64,000 bases of DNA from Ypsolopha sequella (taxonomy: Eukaryota; Arthropoda; Insecta; Lepidoptera; Ypsolophidae). The DNA is taken from contig OW203983.1 in NCBI GenBank assembly GCA_934047225.1, positions 992,001 through 1,056,000 of the forward strand, given 5' to 3'. The position numbers and the translations under genes were made by a program. Numbering within the stretch: position 1 is the first letter of the stretch; every line of letters begins with the position of its first letter. Shown here in pieces: positions 11,745-21,795 of the stretch. The notes below the pieces were generated by a model that had not been told where the DNA came from, did no database searches, and was given only the letters and a program-made list of their open reading frames with translations.

Positions 11745-12094
11745 TTTAATGTCCTGTTAACTATTTTAAAATCGTACATTATTATATCGTTTTTCTTTTA
11801 ACTAACAACCAAACTTTTATTTAAAATACCTTTTGGTGATAATGGGTCTAAGGAAGACTGAATTTATATGTTTTTATGATGTTTCCCATGTCACCAATAT
11901 AAAATATAAAATTAAATAAAAATAATCTTTTAGTAAATAAAACTTGATGTTTGTATTCCTTTTACGTAATAATTACAGGTAAGTATATGAGACACGTATG
12001 TCACACGAAAGCTGGGAGAAGACTGTCATCCGAATCCGCAGGCAGCGGGCTCGATGCGTCGCAATTAGCTTGCGTAATCAAATTACATAATAAA

Positions 12095-12253
12095 GCCGAT
12101 TCTAAAGGTTTTAATTTTAGTTTTAGTGCTGTCAAAACTAAATTTCATTCATTGCAAAATAGTCCTTGAAAGTTAGAAACAGAATCTAAATTATTTTGGA
12201 ATAATTTAATGTTTGACAGCACTAAAACTAAAATTAAAGCCTCAAGAATTGGC
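12095..12253. mobile_element. MITE family copy C
   Basis: Ends GCCGATTCTAAAGGTTTTAA and the matching right arm to CTCAAGAATTGGC. The 72-codon frame that runs into it from 11951 is not a gene, since half of it is this MITE. Confidence 0.7.
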
Positions 12254-12278
12254 TACACTGTATCACTAAAAGCTATTG

Positions 12279-12421
12279 AATTCAATAATGGTTGTTTATG
12301 CTACAAGGGCGAAAAAGAATAAATTACGAGGACGATTAAAAACACAAACGAAGCGAGTGTTTTAAACGTAACCGAGTAATTTATTGCTTTCACGCCCGTG
12401 TATCATACTACGTTATTGAAT
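12279..12421. mobile_element. Second foldback MITE type, 143 bp
   Basis: Left end ATTCAATAATGG and right end CGTTATTGAAT pair, followed inwards by CAAGGGCG / CGCCCGTG, AATAAATTAC / GTAATTTATT and a centre of AACACAAACG ... CGAGTGTTTT. The two arms are roughly 80 % complementary by eye. No coding capacity. Confidence 0.65.
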
Positions 12422-12683
12422 GCATAGTGTGAGGAGATAAAACAAATAGAATTTTGTGAATTTTAAATTATGATTGGCTCAAAAGGACTGTATCCAAAAC
12501 CGTTAAACAGTAGAAAAAAAGTATAACATTTGTAGTACACAGGAATGGTTACAAGTTAACCATACTTCTCGTATATAAAAAATAATAAAGTCCTAGGGCA
12601 AAATGATCAACTTTCTGTTCGGTTTTAATGCATAAAAAGTGGGCCTTAACAAGCACTTGCATTGAAATAGTTATTTATTTGTA

Positions 12684-12731
12684 AATTGGTTTTTACAAAC
12701 AAATACAAATACGAGTTTGTAAAAACCAATT
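12684..12731. repeat. 17 bp perfect inverted repeat (hairpin)
   Basis: AATTGGTTTTTACAAAC at 12684-12700 is exactly complementary to GTTTGTAAAAACCAATT at 12715-12731, with a 14 nt loop. It may be the core of a small decayed foldback element; nothing around it codes. Confidence 0.6.
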
Positions 12732-12859
12732 TTTGCACGTGTGTCATACAACATTTTTCAACACATTTGCGAGAAAACAGTACAATAGGTAATGTAATGA
12801 AACAAAATTTTTCATTGAACAATTTTTTATAATAAATAAGAAATTATACACATAAGTCC

Positions 12860-13084
12860 CTACCCTTGGAAAGAAACTAATTCATTAAAGTAAGCCATCA
12901 AAACATTTTCAGAGAATGATTGAATATTTATTCAAGTCTTCCATGATATAAAATTCTTATAAGTCATTAAATAGCGCTCTCGCGATTTTGGCGGCAACAA
13001 ACCATTTTCTGCAATTTGCGTCTCATTCATGATATCAAATGGAGTAGATTCTAAATTAATATCGGATTCGTCATATGAATTCAT
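12860..13084 (-). pseudogene. Relic of a tyrosine-recombinase-like transposon gene, N-terminal part
   Basis: Reading from an ATG at 13084 down, the frame gives an acidic start followed by LLPPKSRERYLMTYKNFISW, then a TGA at 12934-12932, and continues in the same frame with SFSENVLMAYFNEL to a TAG at 12860. The order KSRxRY..Y..F..W, then SFSE.V.MAYF.EL, is the N-terminal core-binding (SAM-like) region that I know from Crypton-type/tyrosine-recombinase proteins common in insect genomes. The internal TGA and the loss of everything downstream (the catalytic R-H-R-Y half) mark it as dead. The family call rests on motif memory, so a database search is needed to confirm it. Confidence 0.5.
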
Positions 13085-13178
13085 ATTATTATTATTTTAT
13101 TTATTATTCGGAAAGTCGCAACAACCAATCTTGGACGTTTCTAATCTGATATGAAATGGGCTAACTAAAATGGCACGC

Positions 13179-13204
13179 ATTTGCAATGCAAATGGCGCCA
13201 CGTG
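13179..13204. promoter_or_regulatory. Octamer-like palindrome next to a CACGTG E-box
   Basis: ATTTGCAATGCAAAT (13179-13193) is a 15 bp palindrome around one A and contains two overlapping octamer-like halves. Five bases later comes CACGTG (13199-13204), the canonical bHLH site. It lies about 100 bp upstream (on the minus strand) of the recombinase relic. Function is inferred only. Confidence 0.3.
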
Positions 13205-13392
13205 CATGTGATGAAAATTAGAACTACATCTTTCAATTCAATTTTCTCTTTGGTATTAAAATGAGACAGACGTATTGAGCAAAAGCGCTTCCAAGGAGTC
13301 TCGGTCATTCAGCTTATTTATTCTCGTAATGTGAAACTCCTTGGTGGAATTATTATATATTTATTTATGGAAATTAAAAAAAAACGTAAAAG

Positions 13393-13485
13393 ATACGCAC
13401 GGCGCTATACAACGTAGGATGCAGTAAAATAGATATTCAAGTAAGAGTACATATTTTACCGCACGTTCCATTGTATGGTGCGTAA
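13393..13485. mobile_element. Small foldback element
   Basis: ATACGCAC...TATACAACGTAGGATGCAGTAAAATA pairs imperfectly with TATTTTACCGCACGTTCCATTGTATGGTGCGTA. About 93 bp in all, non-coding. It belongs to neither of the two MITE types above. Confidence 0.5.
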
Positions 13486-13542
13486 TGTTTAACTTACAAA
13501 CAATGTATACATGTATGAGCTAAATGCTCTTTGCCTTCCCAC

Positions 13543-13581
13543 TTTCCCGCGAGAAAATGAAAAAACTGGTGCGGCGGGAAA
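13543..13581. promoter_or_regulatory. Inverted pair of E2F-like sites
   Basis: TTTCCCGC at 13543-13550 and GCGGGAAA at 13574-13581 face each other across 23 bp. Both fit the E2F/DP consensus TTTSSCGC. They lie about 450 bp upstream of the TATA-like box of the split gene; a further TTCCCGCC stands at about 14097 in its proposed first exon. Regulatory role is inference. Confidence 0.3.
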
Positions 13582-14000
13582 GAGCTGTTATTTTTTCTCA
13601 ATATGTACACATATTAAGTTATTCATTTAAATTAGTATTAAACATTACCGACTAAATGTTAAATATTATGTCATTTGCTAGCAATTTAATTTCCTCGCAA
13701 TCGAAGTGAAAAGCAAAGTATATAACTCTAGCATGAAACCTATTTTATACTCGGCTAAATATATGCCCTCGCCGTTACGTCTTGGATAAAATGGATTGTT
13801 TTATGCCCTTGTTGTAAGTACAATATACTATTTATACAAATAATTATTTAAACAATTTTTGTTGTCATTGTTTTCAATGTTTGTTTCAAACAAAGATTGT
13901 TTTCAATTATGATTTTGATAATGAAAAAAGAATATTTGCGTTTTTAATATCTATAAATAAGCAATTCATAAAGAAAGTGCTATTAAATAGTGCGCACCGT

Positions 14001-14037
14001 TATATAAGTACTATTCATTGGTGGCACCGATGAATAG
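14001..14037 (+). promoter_or_regulatory. TATA-like promoter of the split RG-rich gene
   Basis: TATATAAG at 14001-14008 is followed by a hairpin at 14011-14037 (stem CTATTCAT / ATGAATAG, inner stem GGTG / CACC). A start near 14030 would give a first, non-coding exon ending at 14138, where GAA is followed by a donor GTGAGT (14139-14144). The acceptor of the next exon is at 14494-14495. Confidence 0.4.
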
Positions 14038-14495
14038 TTATTTAGAACACAGCGTTAGTAGAAAGACCAACATAAAAAGTAAAAAAATCCCGCCGATTCC
14101 CGCCATTGGAAATAAAATTTTGAAAAAGAAAAGTCGAAGTGAGTATAAATTTCTCATTTTAATACTACTTAATTAATTATAAAATATTCATAGAAGTGTA
14201 TTATTTTCTGTTAATTGTTTTTTCTCTAAAATAGATAAATAATAACATTGTTAGTGATGTTTGCTGGAATAGGAAGCCAAAGTTTCAATCCAATGAATCT
14301 GTCCTTTGTACCTATATTTTCTGATCAATTCGTTTACTTTTTCCTTACCTTAAATACCTGAATATCATGTAATTCTGGCTGCTGGGTGGGATGCTTGGAT
14401 TTAATATGTTTTTTATTAATCTTATATTCTACTTTTATGAATTTATCTATAATATAAATATCTGAAGAAAATTGAAATAATTTTGTTAATTACAG

Positions 14496-14536
14496 AGAGA
14501 AAAATACAACAAAATGGAAGGCACACCAATAATAAC
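14496..14536 (+). CDS. Split gene, first coding exon
   Basis: Acceptor TTAATTACAG ends at 14495; 18 nt of leader precede ATG at 14514. Coding bases 14514-14536 give MEGTPII plus two bases of the next codon. Donor GTAAGT at 14537. Confidence 0.55.
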
Positions 14537-17500
14537 GTAAGTATATACATAAAATTAACATATAAATACAAGGAAAAATCTGATAAATTACTAGAAATTT
14601 TATGAAAAATTAAATAGATACTTAACCGAAATTATACACACTTACCAAGTTTCAACTGGATCATATAAAGTAGATAATAGTATGTTACGAAATATTGAGA
14701 ATAGTGTTAATCCCATCAAAGACATTTCATATAAATTGCTTCGGTAAGACTCATAATAAATTCATAACGATTTTACTGTTAAAAAAATAACAAATCTTGG
14801 TGAAAAAGTACGCCTTGACCGTTTCACAAAACTATTGCTTGAAATAATATTACAAATCCATGAAAGTAATTATTTTTATTCGAGTTAGTTGTCTTGTAGA
14901 CCTTCGAAAGTACTACATAAGTCTACTCACAAGAAAACGTCAATAAGTAAATAAATTTAACCTTATATATTATAGAAGATTATAGATAGAAGAGTATAGA
15001 TATAAATAAAAACAATATAGAACAACTTTCACTAAAAAACAAACTTTGAAATTAAAAACTAAAACTATTTTTTTATTATGTAGGACAGCGTTTCTTAACC
15101 TGTGATCCGCGGACCTCTGTGAGTCCCCGAGCATATTTATAGGGATCCGCAGCCTAATTTATGGACCATTTAACAATCATAAATAAATGCCACCAAAAGT
15201 CTCCTCGTAAATATTACGCACGCGCCGTACTACTAAGTAACAAACAGATTAAATGTGAAATCCTATTTGAGACTACAACTCAGTAATAATATAAACACAA
15301 ATATCACTAATTTAGTTGCAAAAAAGTAGCACCAATCTTCTTATTAACGCATTTTACATAAAAAGTGTATTTTTTTTATTTTATTTGTAAAACTAAAATA
15401 AATGATCCGAAATTTATTGCTGCATTTTTACTAAGGGGGTCCTAAAAATTGTGCTTGATTTCCCAAGGGGTCCGTGAACATAAAAGATTAAGAAACGCCC
15501 TATAGGGAATACAATACACTGATTCTGAAGACTTTAACTTTAATTTTATTGCTGTTAAAACTAAAATTTCTTCCCTGCAAAAGAGTTCTTGGATATTAAG
15601 AACAGAATCTAAATTACTTTGAAAAAAATCAAGTTTTGACAGCATTTAAATTAAAATAAAAGCCTTAAAATCTGCTTTAATACTTGAAATTTTCTGTTTA
15701 TAGAAATCAAGAAGTTCCAAAAGAAACTGTTTCAGAAGAACCGATTATGTAAGTACATATATATTCTTATATAAAATGTAATAATAATACATATATTAAA
15801 ATGTGAAATATTTATAAACGTATGTATGTATACTGGCTATTGTTTTTTATGTATTTTTTATGTATTTCAATCATAGTTATGTTAATTTTCATTTATTGTT
15901 TTAAGTATCTTTATGGATGAACAGGCAGTGACAAAATAACAACGTCCCTTTGCTTCTGGCTTAAGAGACAAACGCTGAGTCACCGACCTTTTCAACAGAA
16001 CCTGTTTAATCCTAAATAGTCTTTAAATATTATGTGTTTTGTGTTATGTTCTATTGAAAAAAAATCTTTTTATTTTATTTATTTATTTATCTATTTATTT
16101 ACAAAAAGAAATTAAATATAATATTATAAGGTACACTGTGTAAAGTAATATTTTGAAGAGTTAGTCAATAATACAGAATAATATTTATATTATCAAAGAA
16201 CCAACTATGAAATCACTTGAGTTGAAATAATATTTAAAAACATTTGTTTACAGAACAGAACAAAATATTGCAACAACCGAAAAACCACCGTAAGTACATT
16301 TATAATATAATAATGATATTATGAATATATTTAAATATGAAATATTTATAAAGATAATATTCTCTTTACATACCTACAAGCCCTCTTTACATACAAACGT
16401 ATCTCATATAAATCAGAAAATAAGTTAAATATACCATTATGATTCTCATCACATAGGTAATCTATGTCGTCACCAAAGAGTGTATCTCTAAATCTTTATA
16501 TCTCCAAAATAAGCCTTTCTCGAAATATCTCTAAAATGGTCATCACAAGAAAGCGTAAGTTGAGTCTGGACCTTTGGCTGTAATTATTATTGTATAAAGT
16601 TATCGACACAAACAGCCCTAACTCATGTTATTTTTTGTTTTCGTTCAATTACATCTGTCAAATTTGATTCAAATGAAATCAAATCGCGGATCATTGTTGG
16701 TGTTTTATTTTTATAGTTACTGCCCAAAACTATCTACTCTATATATTCGTTATCTACACAAAAAGTGGTCCATACGGAAGAACTCGACGCAAATTGTAAT
16801 ATCTGTAGCTCCATAAAATTAAATAAACCAAAATTGTCATCTTTTTGTCAAGAGAGTAGAAGGGAGATATATTCCCAGTTTTATAAGATGAAAAATATTC
16901 AATTACAACGAGAGCAAAGAACAATACATGACCGACCATCTAGACGTACGAGGACACTTAAATACTATTTGACCATCGATACATGAAAACGCAAAGTTTG
17001 TATAGGAAGTTTTTTTCAAATACATTATAAATTTCTGAGAAAACTGTAAGAACAGATCTAGAAAAAGTTGACTCGATAGGCATACTTGTAAAAGATGAGC
17101 AAGGTGGCTGAAGACAAAGTCTGAAAGAAAGAAACACTCAATTACTCCAGATTATAGAAAATCACATGTAACAATTAACAAGGTGGTAGAGCTGATGCCG
17201 GGCTCAACTGTAGAGGTACCACCATAATACTTAGCGACCTCCTCAAAGTAATTCGGAAAAGAGTGAGAGGACAACTCACAGGCAAAAAACCAAGAGATGG
17301 TGGTCTATCCATCCCTAATAACCGGGCCTTATATGGAACAGACTGGTGACAGGCAGCGGCGTCACTGGTGCGAGGGTTCCGGCACCGCACTCACCAACCC
17401 GCCTGCGCAGCGTGTATGAGTATAAGCAATTCTTCCAGGGTGACCGCTGGGAGTGACAAAGTCCTGAAAAGGCTTATGTCCAACAGTGGACGAACTAGGC

Positions 17501-19368
17501 TGATAGATGATATCTATACGAAATGACTGACTTAACTATAAATTCATACCTATTACTCCGAAATTCGGTCACGACAAAGAGCTGTATCTGACAAAAACAT
17601 TTTTTACGCACAAACCCTGTAAATAAATTAAAATTTTTTGGTCTCTTATGATTGACGTAACTTTATTAAACAATTCTTAATAAGATGTAATGATATAGAA
17701 ATTTCCATTTACAATGTAAACAATAAAATGTATTACAATCGGGAAAATTAATTACTTTTTTAACCGACTTCAAAAAGAAGACGGTTCTCATTTCGACTGT
17801 ATGTTTTTTTTTCTTTTTTTTTTTTTTTCTTCTTTTTGGCGTTGTTACTCCATAACTCCGTCATTTCCCAACCGATTTGAACAATTCTTTTTTTGTTTGA
17901 AAGAGTATACTTCCAGGTAGGTCCCATTTTAGGTTTGGTCATGATCTGATGAAGGTCTTCAGAGATAGGCAGTGGAACTCCTCAGAAAATGACAGCATAT
18001 CTCTCGAAATTGAGGTAATCGCTATGTATTTGGGTACTGATTACAAGGTATTACTTGAAAATCGACATCTTTCCACCTGACCTTCGATCCTGGCTTCATC
18101 AACATATTCACCATAGAACTCTTCAACGGATCAGAGCACATAACTCGAGATGAGATTATCAGAATACCCACATGATCTTCGATCCTGGCTTCATCACCAT
18201 AGAACTCCTCAACGGATGACAGCACATAACTTTAGATTGCGGCAACCAGTTTGTGTTAGGGTGCTCATTGCAGGGCATTGCTGAAAATTGCCAGTGTATC
18301 CACCTGAATTTCGATCTTGGCTTCATCACCGTAGAACTCTTCAACGGATGACAGCACATAACTCGAGATTGCGGTAATCATGTTGTGTTAGGGTGCTGAT
18401 AGCAGGAAGCTACTCAAACATGGCTACTTATACTCACTTGAACTTCGTTTCATATTAACACCACGTTTGCAAGAACTACCTATACCTCACAATTTAACCC
18501 AGCAACACTAAAAAATGTGAATTAAAATAAACTTCTAACAAAAAAATAGCAACCGACTTCAATAGTAACAGCAGTCATTCACTAAAAAGTTAATAATAAT
18601 TCTATAAAGACCGATGGTACCGAAGCAACACTTATGCCGACTTCTTTCTTCCTGAAACATTATGTTATCTAGAAGTCGGCGTATTTCCTACGATATAGCA
18701 ACATAAAAACCAATATAAGAACGCCGACTTCTAGATAACATAACGTTTCAGGAAGAAAGAAGTCGGCAAAAGTATTGCTTCGGTACCATCGGTCTTTATA
18801 GAATTATTATTAACTTTTTAGTGAATGACTGCTGTTACTATTGAAGTCGGTTGCTATTTTTTTGTTAAAAGTTTATTTACTTTCCTGCAAAATTTCTAAA
18901 AGTGAAATACCTACGCTTGTACGTAAAGAGGGCGACGAATATGTACACACCTACAAAGAGAAATTAAACACGATAAAAATAATATAGATACACTTATGTT
19001 ACAAAAATACAAGTTAATATTTGAATAATTTATTTAGTCAATAATTCCTAATCTACCTATTTTCTATAATACTACGATACAGAAATATTTTACATATCAC
19101 TTAAATTTAGACTTTAAATATTTCAACTTAACTATTTACAACACACTTAAATATATTATATACAAGATTTAATGTCTCTAATCGTTATTGACTGCTCTGT
19201 TGTGTACACTATATGTTTAACAATGTTTTTTTTTTTTTTAGCTGCGTAAAATGTATTGAACGCGACAGCGCGGACCAAGAAGCCGCACGCACTCTTGCAC
19301 ACACGCACAGCCATGATCGTGGTCGTGGCCAAAGACAACAAGCAGCACGCGGCCGCAACTATTACCAA

Positions 19369-19414
<46 letters not shown>

Positions 19415-19596
19415 ATAATGACCGCGGCCACGGTCGCGGCCGTGGTAATAATAATTACGGCCGCGGCCACGGTCGCGGCCGTGGTAATAATAATTACGGC
19501 CGCGGCCACGGTAGTGGCCGTGGTAATAATCGCAACCAACAATACTATGCAGAGAAAATAGTAATAATAAAAAAAATGCTGAATTTGTTAAAATAA
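14514..19596 (+). CDS. Split gene for a 152-residue Arg-Gly-rich protein (four coding exons)
   Basis: I do not recognise the protein. Coding exons are 14514-14536, 15704-15748, 16254-16289 and 19242-19596: 459 nt in all, exactly 153 codons with the TAA. Every intron has a GTAAGT donor and a pyrimidine-AG acceptor, and all three are in phase 2, so the frame closes perfectly. The start is CAAAATGG, a good insect context. The N-terminal third is rich in Thr, Glu and Pro (EVPKETVSEEP, ATTEKPP). A CVKC pair follows, then HTHSH, a (GR)7 run and 13-residue repeats GHGRGRGNNNYGR. RG/RGG tails like this usually bind RNA and may be methylated on arginine, often in nuclear or granule proteins; that role is inference. 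AATAAA overlaps the stop codon. Missed extra exons in the 2.95 kb last intron are possible. Confidence 0.6.
15086..15500. mobile_element. Non-autonomous hAT-like element
   Basis: Starts CAGCGTTTCTTAACC (15086) and ends AAGATTAAGAAACGCCC; the termini are inverted repeats of the CAGNGTTTCTTAACC type typical of hAT elements. Just inside lie TGATCCGCGGACC at the left and GGGGTCCGTGAACA at the right, again complementary. About 415 bp, no transposase. I could not fix a clean 8 bp target duplication. It lies in the intron between the first two coding exons of the split gene. Confidence 0.65.
15519..15676. mobile_element. MITE family copy D
   Basis: Left arm CTGATTCTGAAGACTTTAAC, right arm AATAAAAGCCTTAAAATCTGC: the same family as the copies at 11441-12253, more decayed. 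It sits 19 bp from the hAT-like element and just before the 45 nt exon. Confidence 0.65.
15704..15748 (+). CDS. Split gene, second coding exon (45 nt)
   Basis: Acceptor CTGTTTATAG ends at 15703, donor GTAAGT starts at 15749. Encodes NQEVPKETVSEEPI flanked by split codons. It is a multiple of three with phase 2 on both sides, so skipping it would keep the frame. A MITE ends 28 bp before it. Confidence 0.6.
16254..16289 (+). CDS. Split gene, third coding exon (36 nt)
   Basis: Acceptor TTGTTTACAG ends at 16253, donor GTAAGT starts at 16290. Encodes TEQNIATTEKP flanked by split codons. Like the previous exon it is symmetrical (12 codons, phase 2-2). Confidence 0.6.
16717..17170 (+). pseudogene. 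Relic exon of a transposon-type gene, family not identified
   Basis: After an acceptor-like TTTTTATAG (to 16716) the frame reads LLPKTIYS... through CNICSSIKLNKPK, REIYSQFYKMKNIQLQREQR, RRTRTLKYYL to a TGA at 16984. The same frame goes on as KRKVCIGSFFQIHYKFLRKL to a TAA, and after a frame change as LEKVDSIGILVKDEQGG-RQSLKERN...IIENHM. The pattern (two-Cys motif, RxR..LKYYL, VC..FF...L, VD..GIL...GG) matches an abundant family of insect transposon-derived proteins I remember but cannot name. Two in-frame stops and a frameshift make it a relic. It lies inside the last intron of the split gene. Confidence 0.45.
17182..17515 (+). mobile_element. LINE-like 3' tail fragment
   Basis: Begins with an inverted pair GGTGGTA / TACCACC (17182-17188, 17217-17223) and ends AAAAGGCTTATGTCCAACAG, TGGACG, TAGGCTGATAGATGAT, closely like the 3' end of non-LTR elements widespread in Lepidoptera (AGGCCTATGTCCAGCAGTGG). 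The middle (CTATCCATCCC...CTGGTGCGAGG) is degraded reverse-transcriptase-end sequence with no usable frame. Confidence 0.6.
17760..18525. repeat. AACCGACTTCAA repeat with internal tandem copies
   Basis: Starts TAACCGACTTCAAAAAGAAG, then TTCGACTGTATG, a long T tract, CTCCGTCATTTCCCAACCGA and TTTGTTTGAAAGAGTA, a series I know as a common lepidopteran repeat. From about 18060 to 18380 a unit with GATCYTGGCTTCATCA, CATAGAACTC, TCAACGGAT and AGCACATAACT appears three times (18088, 18179 and 18312). Short minus-strand frames here are repeat sequence, not genes. Confidence 0.6.
18526..18877. repeat. Near-perfect palindrome: 157 bp arms, 38 bp loop
   Basis: Arms 18526-18682 and 18721-18877 pair without any gap (position sums are constant at 37403); I count about four substitutions. 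Each arm carries AACCGACTTCAATAG near its outer end and AGAAGTCGGCGT at its inner end. It lies in the last intron of the split gene, so the pre-mRNA would hold a long hairpin. It is an element of the AACCGACTTCAA family or an inverted duplication of one. Confidence 0.85.
19242..19596 (+). CDS. Split gene, last exon with RG repeats
   Basis: A run of T ending in AG at 19241 is the acceptor. The exon encodes CVKCIERDSAD, a His-rich step, (GGTCGT)7-derived GR repeats at about 19371-19412 and a 39 bp tandem repeat (19427-19465, 19466-19504 and a third partial copy). The DNA repeats also open frames in other phases and on the minus strand; those are shadows. It ends with KIVIIKKMLNLLK. Confidence 0.65.
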
Positions 19597-19597
19597 A
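19592..19597 (+). promoter_or_regulatory. Polyadenylation signal overlapping the stop codon
   Basis: AATAAA at 19592-19597 includes the TAA stop (19594-19596) of the split gene; a T-rich stretch follows at 19606-19622. If used, the 3' UTR would be only about 15-30 nt. Confidence 0.5.
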
Positions 19598-20540
19598 ACT
19601 TGAATTTTTTTTTTCTCATTTTTTGGTATGTAACATGGGAATTCTAACGGAATTTCACAACAAACTTAGCAAGATTTTAAAATTATTGTTGGCAACAAAA
19701 GAAAAATAACATGACAACATTGTGTGGTTTATCGATCGACCACTCAAATAAATCTGAGACCGACCACCATCAGTGTGATCAGATTCAGCAGAATTCTGCG
19801 ATTGTAGCAAAATTTGATCTCCAATTAAAGGCTTAACAGATTGTGTCGCAGATCTGAAAAAATAGCAGATTTTAGCAGAATCTTAAAAATTCTTCAAAAA
19901 AAAATTGTAGAATTAGACATTGCCAAATTACCTGTGCTTAACTTGGGTAGTGGCGCTAGAAATATTTATAATATTATACCATTCTTAAATTAAATAATAT
20001 TTGATTTTTCTAACTCCACTGGCAACCCTCAAGTACAAATCAACCAAGAACAAATTTGTTCCGTATAGGAATGGCATTGAATATCTTAGATATCGAAAAT
20101 TAATCAACACATGGCGTTGTATTAAATAAATGGTTATTTAATGGTATCACTGAACATATATTTTTACTAGCAACAATTTTTCAATTGCCACATTGGATAG
20201 GGATGTAATTAATAAATATTTTAGGGTAAACAGGGTATTTCACTGGATACATGTATTATTTATATGGGTAATTTTTGTTAACGCACAATATACTTAATCC
20301 TTAGTGCTATGAATACAATTTAAATAACATGAAAAAAATAAATGTGAAATGTTTGTCATGGAAATGGGCTGTAATATAACATAATACCAAATACCCTAAT
20401 ATTTTTCGGTAAATTTTGTATTTACCCATTGTAAACGTTCAAAGTACGACACTACTCCAAAACAAAATCGTTCCGTTAGCTTTCAACTTTACGTAAATGT
20501 TTATTAGTCAGTAAATATGTTTATTTTGTACTCTCTCTAT
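19598..20540. other. AT-rich intergenic DNA, nothing recognised
   Basis: No open frame of note, no inverted repeat of more than a few bases, and no RNA gene that I can see. Confidence 0.5.
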
Positions 20541-20547
20541 GTTTTAA

Positions 20548-21795
20548 TTGCGACTTTGCTTTCTTTTACTGACTACGACGATTCTCCTAACACATTTTGA
20601 CCCCTACTTCGTTATCCGGAACTCGTGCTTGCTGTTTTTGATTGCTTGGATTTCAAAAAATTTGGCCATATCCAAAAGATGTTGCGTGCCCAACTGCAGA
20701 AATATTCGTAAGTAAACTCTATTTTCTGTCACAATAGTTTGTAAATCTATCTAATTAAACTAATTAGCACTAGCTATATAGATACTTAGTGTCATAAAGC
20801 AACCAATATGCTATTGAGATAGATGGAGAATCACCTTCAACTAAAGACATACCACTGTAAATAATTTATTTATGCCACCACGGACAGATTTATAGTAATG
20901 CGATGGGCTCTTGTGTTCTTGACATTAACTTGTAAAATATTTAAATATAATATGTAAAATAAATCTATCATCGCAACATGTCTTCCCAAAAAAGTGTCAG
21001 AGATGAACAATGTGCCAAGTCAAGATAATCAAACACACCACTTTTCATCAACAATTGTTCCTGTTCCAACTATTATAATATTGTTTATTTACTTTATGTT
21101 CATCAGATAAAGACAAGATTTACCAGGAGTACCTATATCTTGAAAATAACTTCAAGATCACTGAAGACTGCAGCTGTACATCAAGATCATACAAAGCTAC
21201 TGCTCGCTAACTCTTATAGCCTACACCTGCACTCCGTCAAGAAGAAATAAAATGGTAAACCAATCACCAAGCCATAATAGAACATATTATTGTTAAAAAT
21301 ATTTATTTTAAAGTAAACTAATACATCTATATTTAGAGTTCCATACCTGAAAGCCAAAAAAGAACCCTATTAATATCAATCTGCTATCTATCTGTCTGTT
21401 CATACATACTTACAAAGTAGGTACTTATCACAAGTATTTAATTCTCTCATTACCTAAGAGATTTCTTAAAAGCAATGATCAGTAAAACCAAACAAGTCGA
21501 AAAATAATATTACTGTTTTATATTCAACAGATACACGAGGCAAAGACAGAAGCAACCTACTCCTTGCTCGCACATCAACGCACATCTCCACGAGCTATAT
21601 CAGCAGTCAGCTGTTCAAACAGAAAGAAGAGTGTCTAAGCTGAACTGCGAGAGATTCACAAAGCAGTAGTCATCCTGAAAGATGTCATGGAAGTACTATT
21701 TTTGAATCAGACCATCAAAGCACATCCGAAAAGTCCCTCATAATTCACCAGTATTATAGATTTCATATTTTTAATAAATACAGTTTTAAACATCT
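20548..21795 (+). other. Candidate three-exon transcript, weak
   Basis: Splice-like signals line up: a donor GTAAGT at 20708; an exon 21107-21254 between TTCATCAG and GTAAAC; an exon from 21531 after TATTCAACAG, ending near AATAAA at 21773-21778. Joining the first two keeps one frame open from 20548 to a stop in exon two, including RCCVPNCRN, which recalls the start of a THAP zinc finger, but there is no in-frame ATG. A non-coding RNA or a decayed gene is as likely. Confidence 0.25.

Noticed and set aside
11951..12169. A 72-codon frame
   Set aside because: It starts at TTG and its second half is MITE copy C.
17175..17390. A 71-codon minus-strand frame
   Set aside because: It is antisense to the LINE-like tail fragment.
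19156..19542. Minus-strand and second plus-frame ORFs over the GR repeats
   Set aside because: They are shadows of the hexanucleotide GGTCGT repeat and give only poly-V/T/A strings; the spliced frame explains the sequence.
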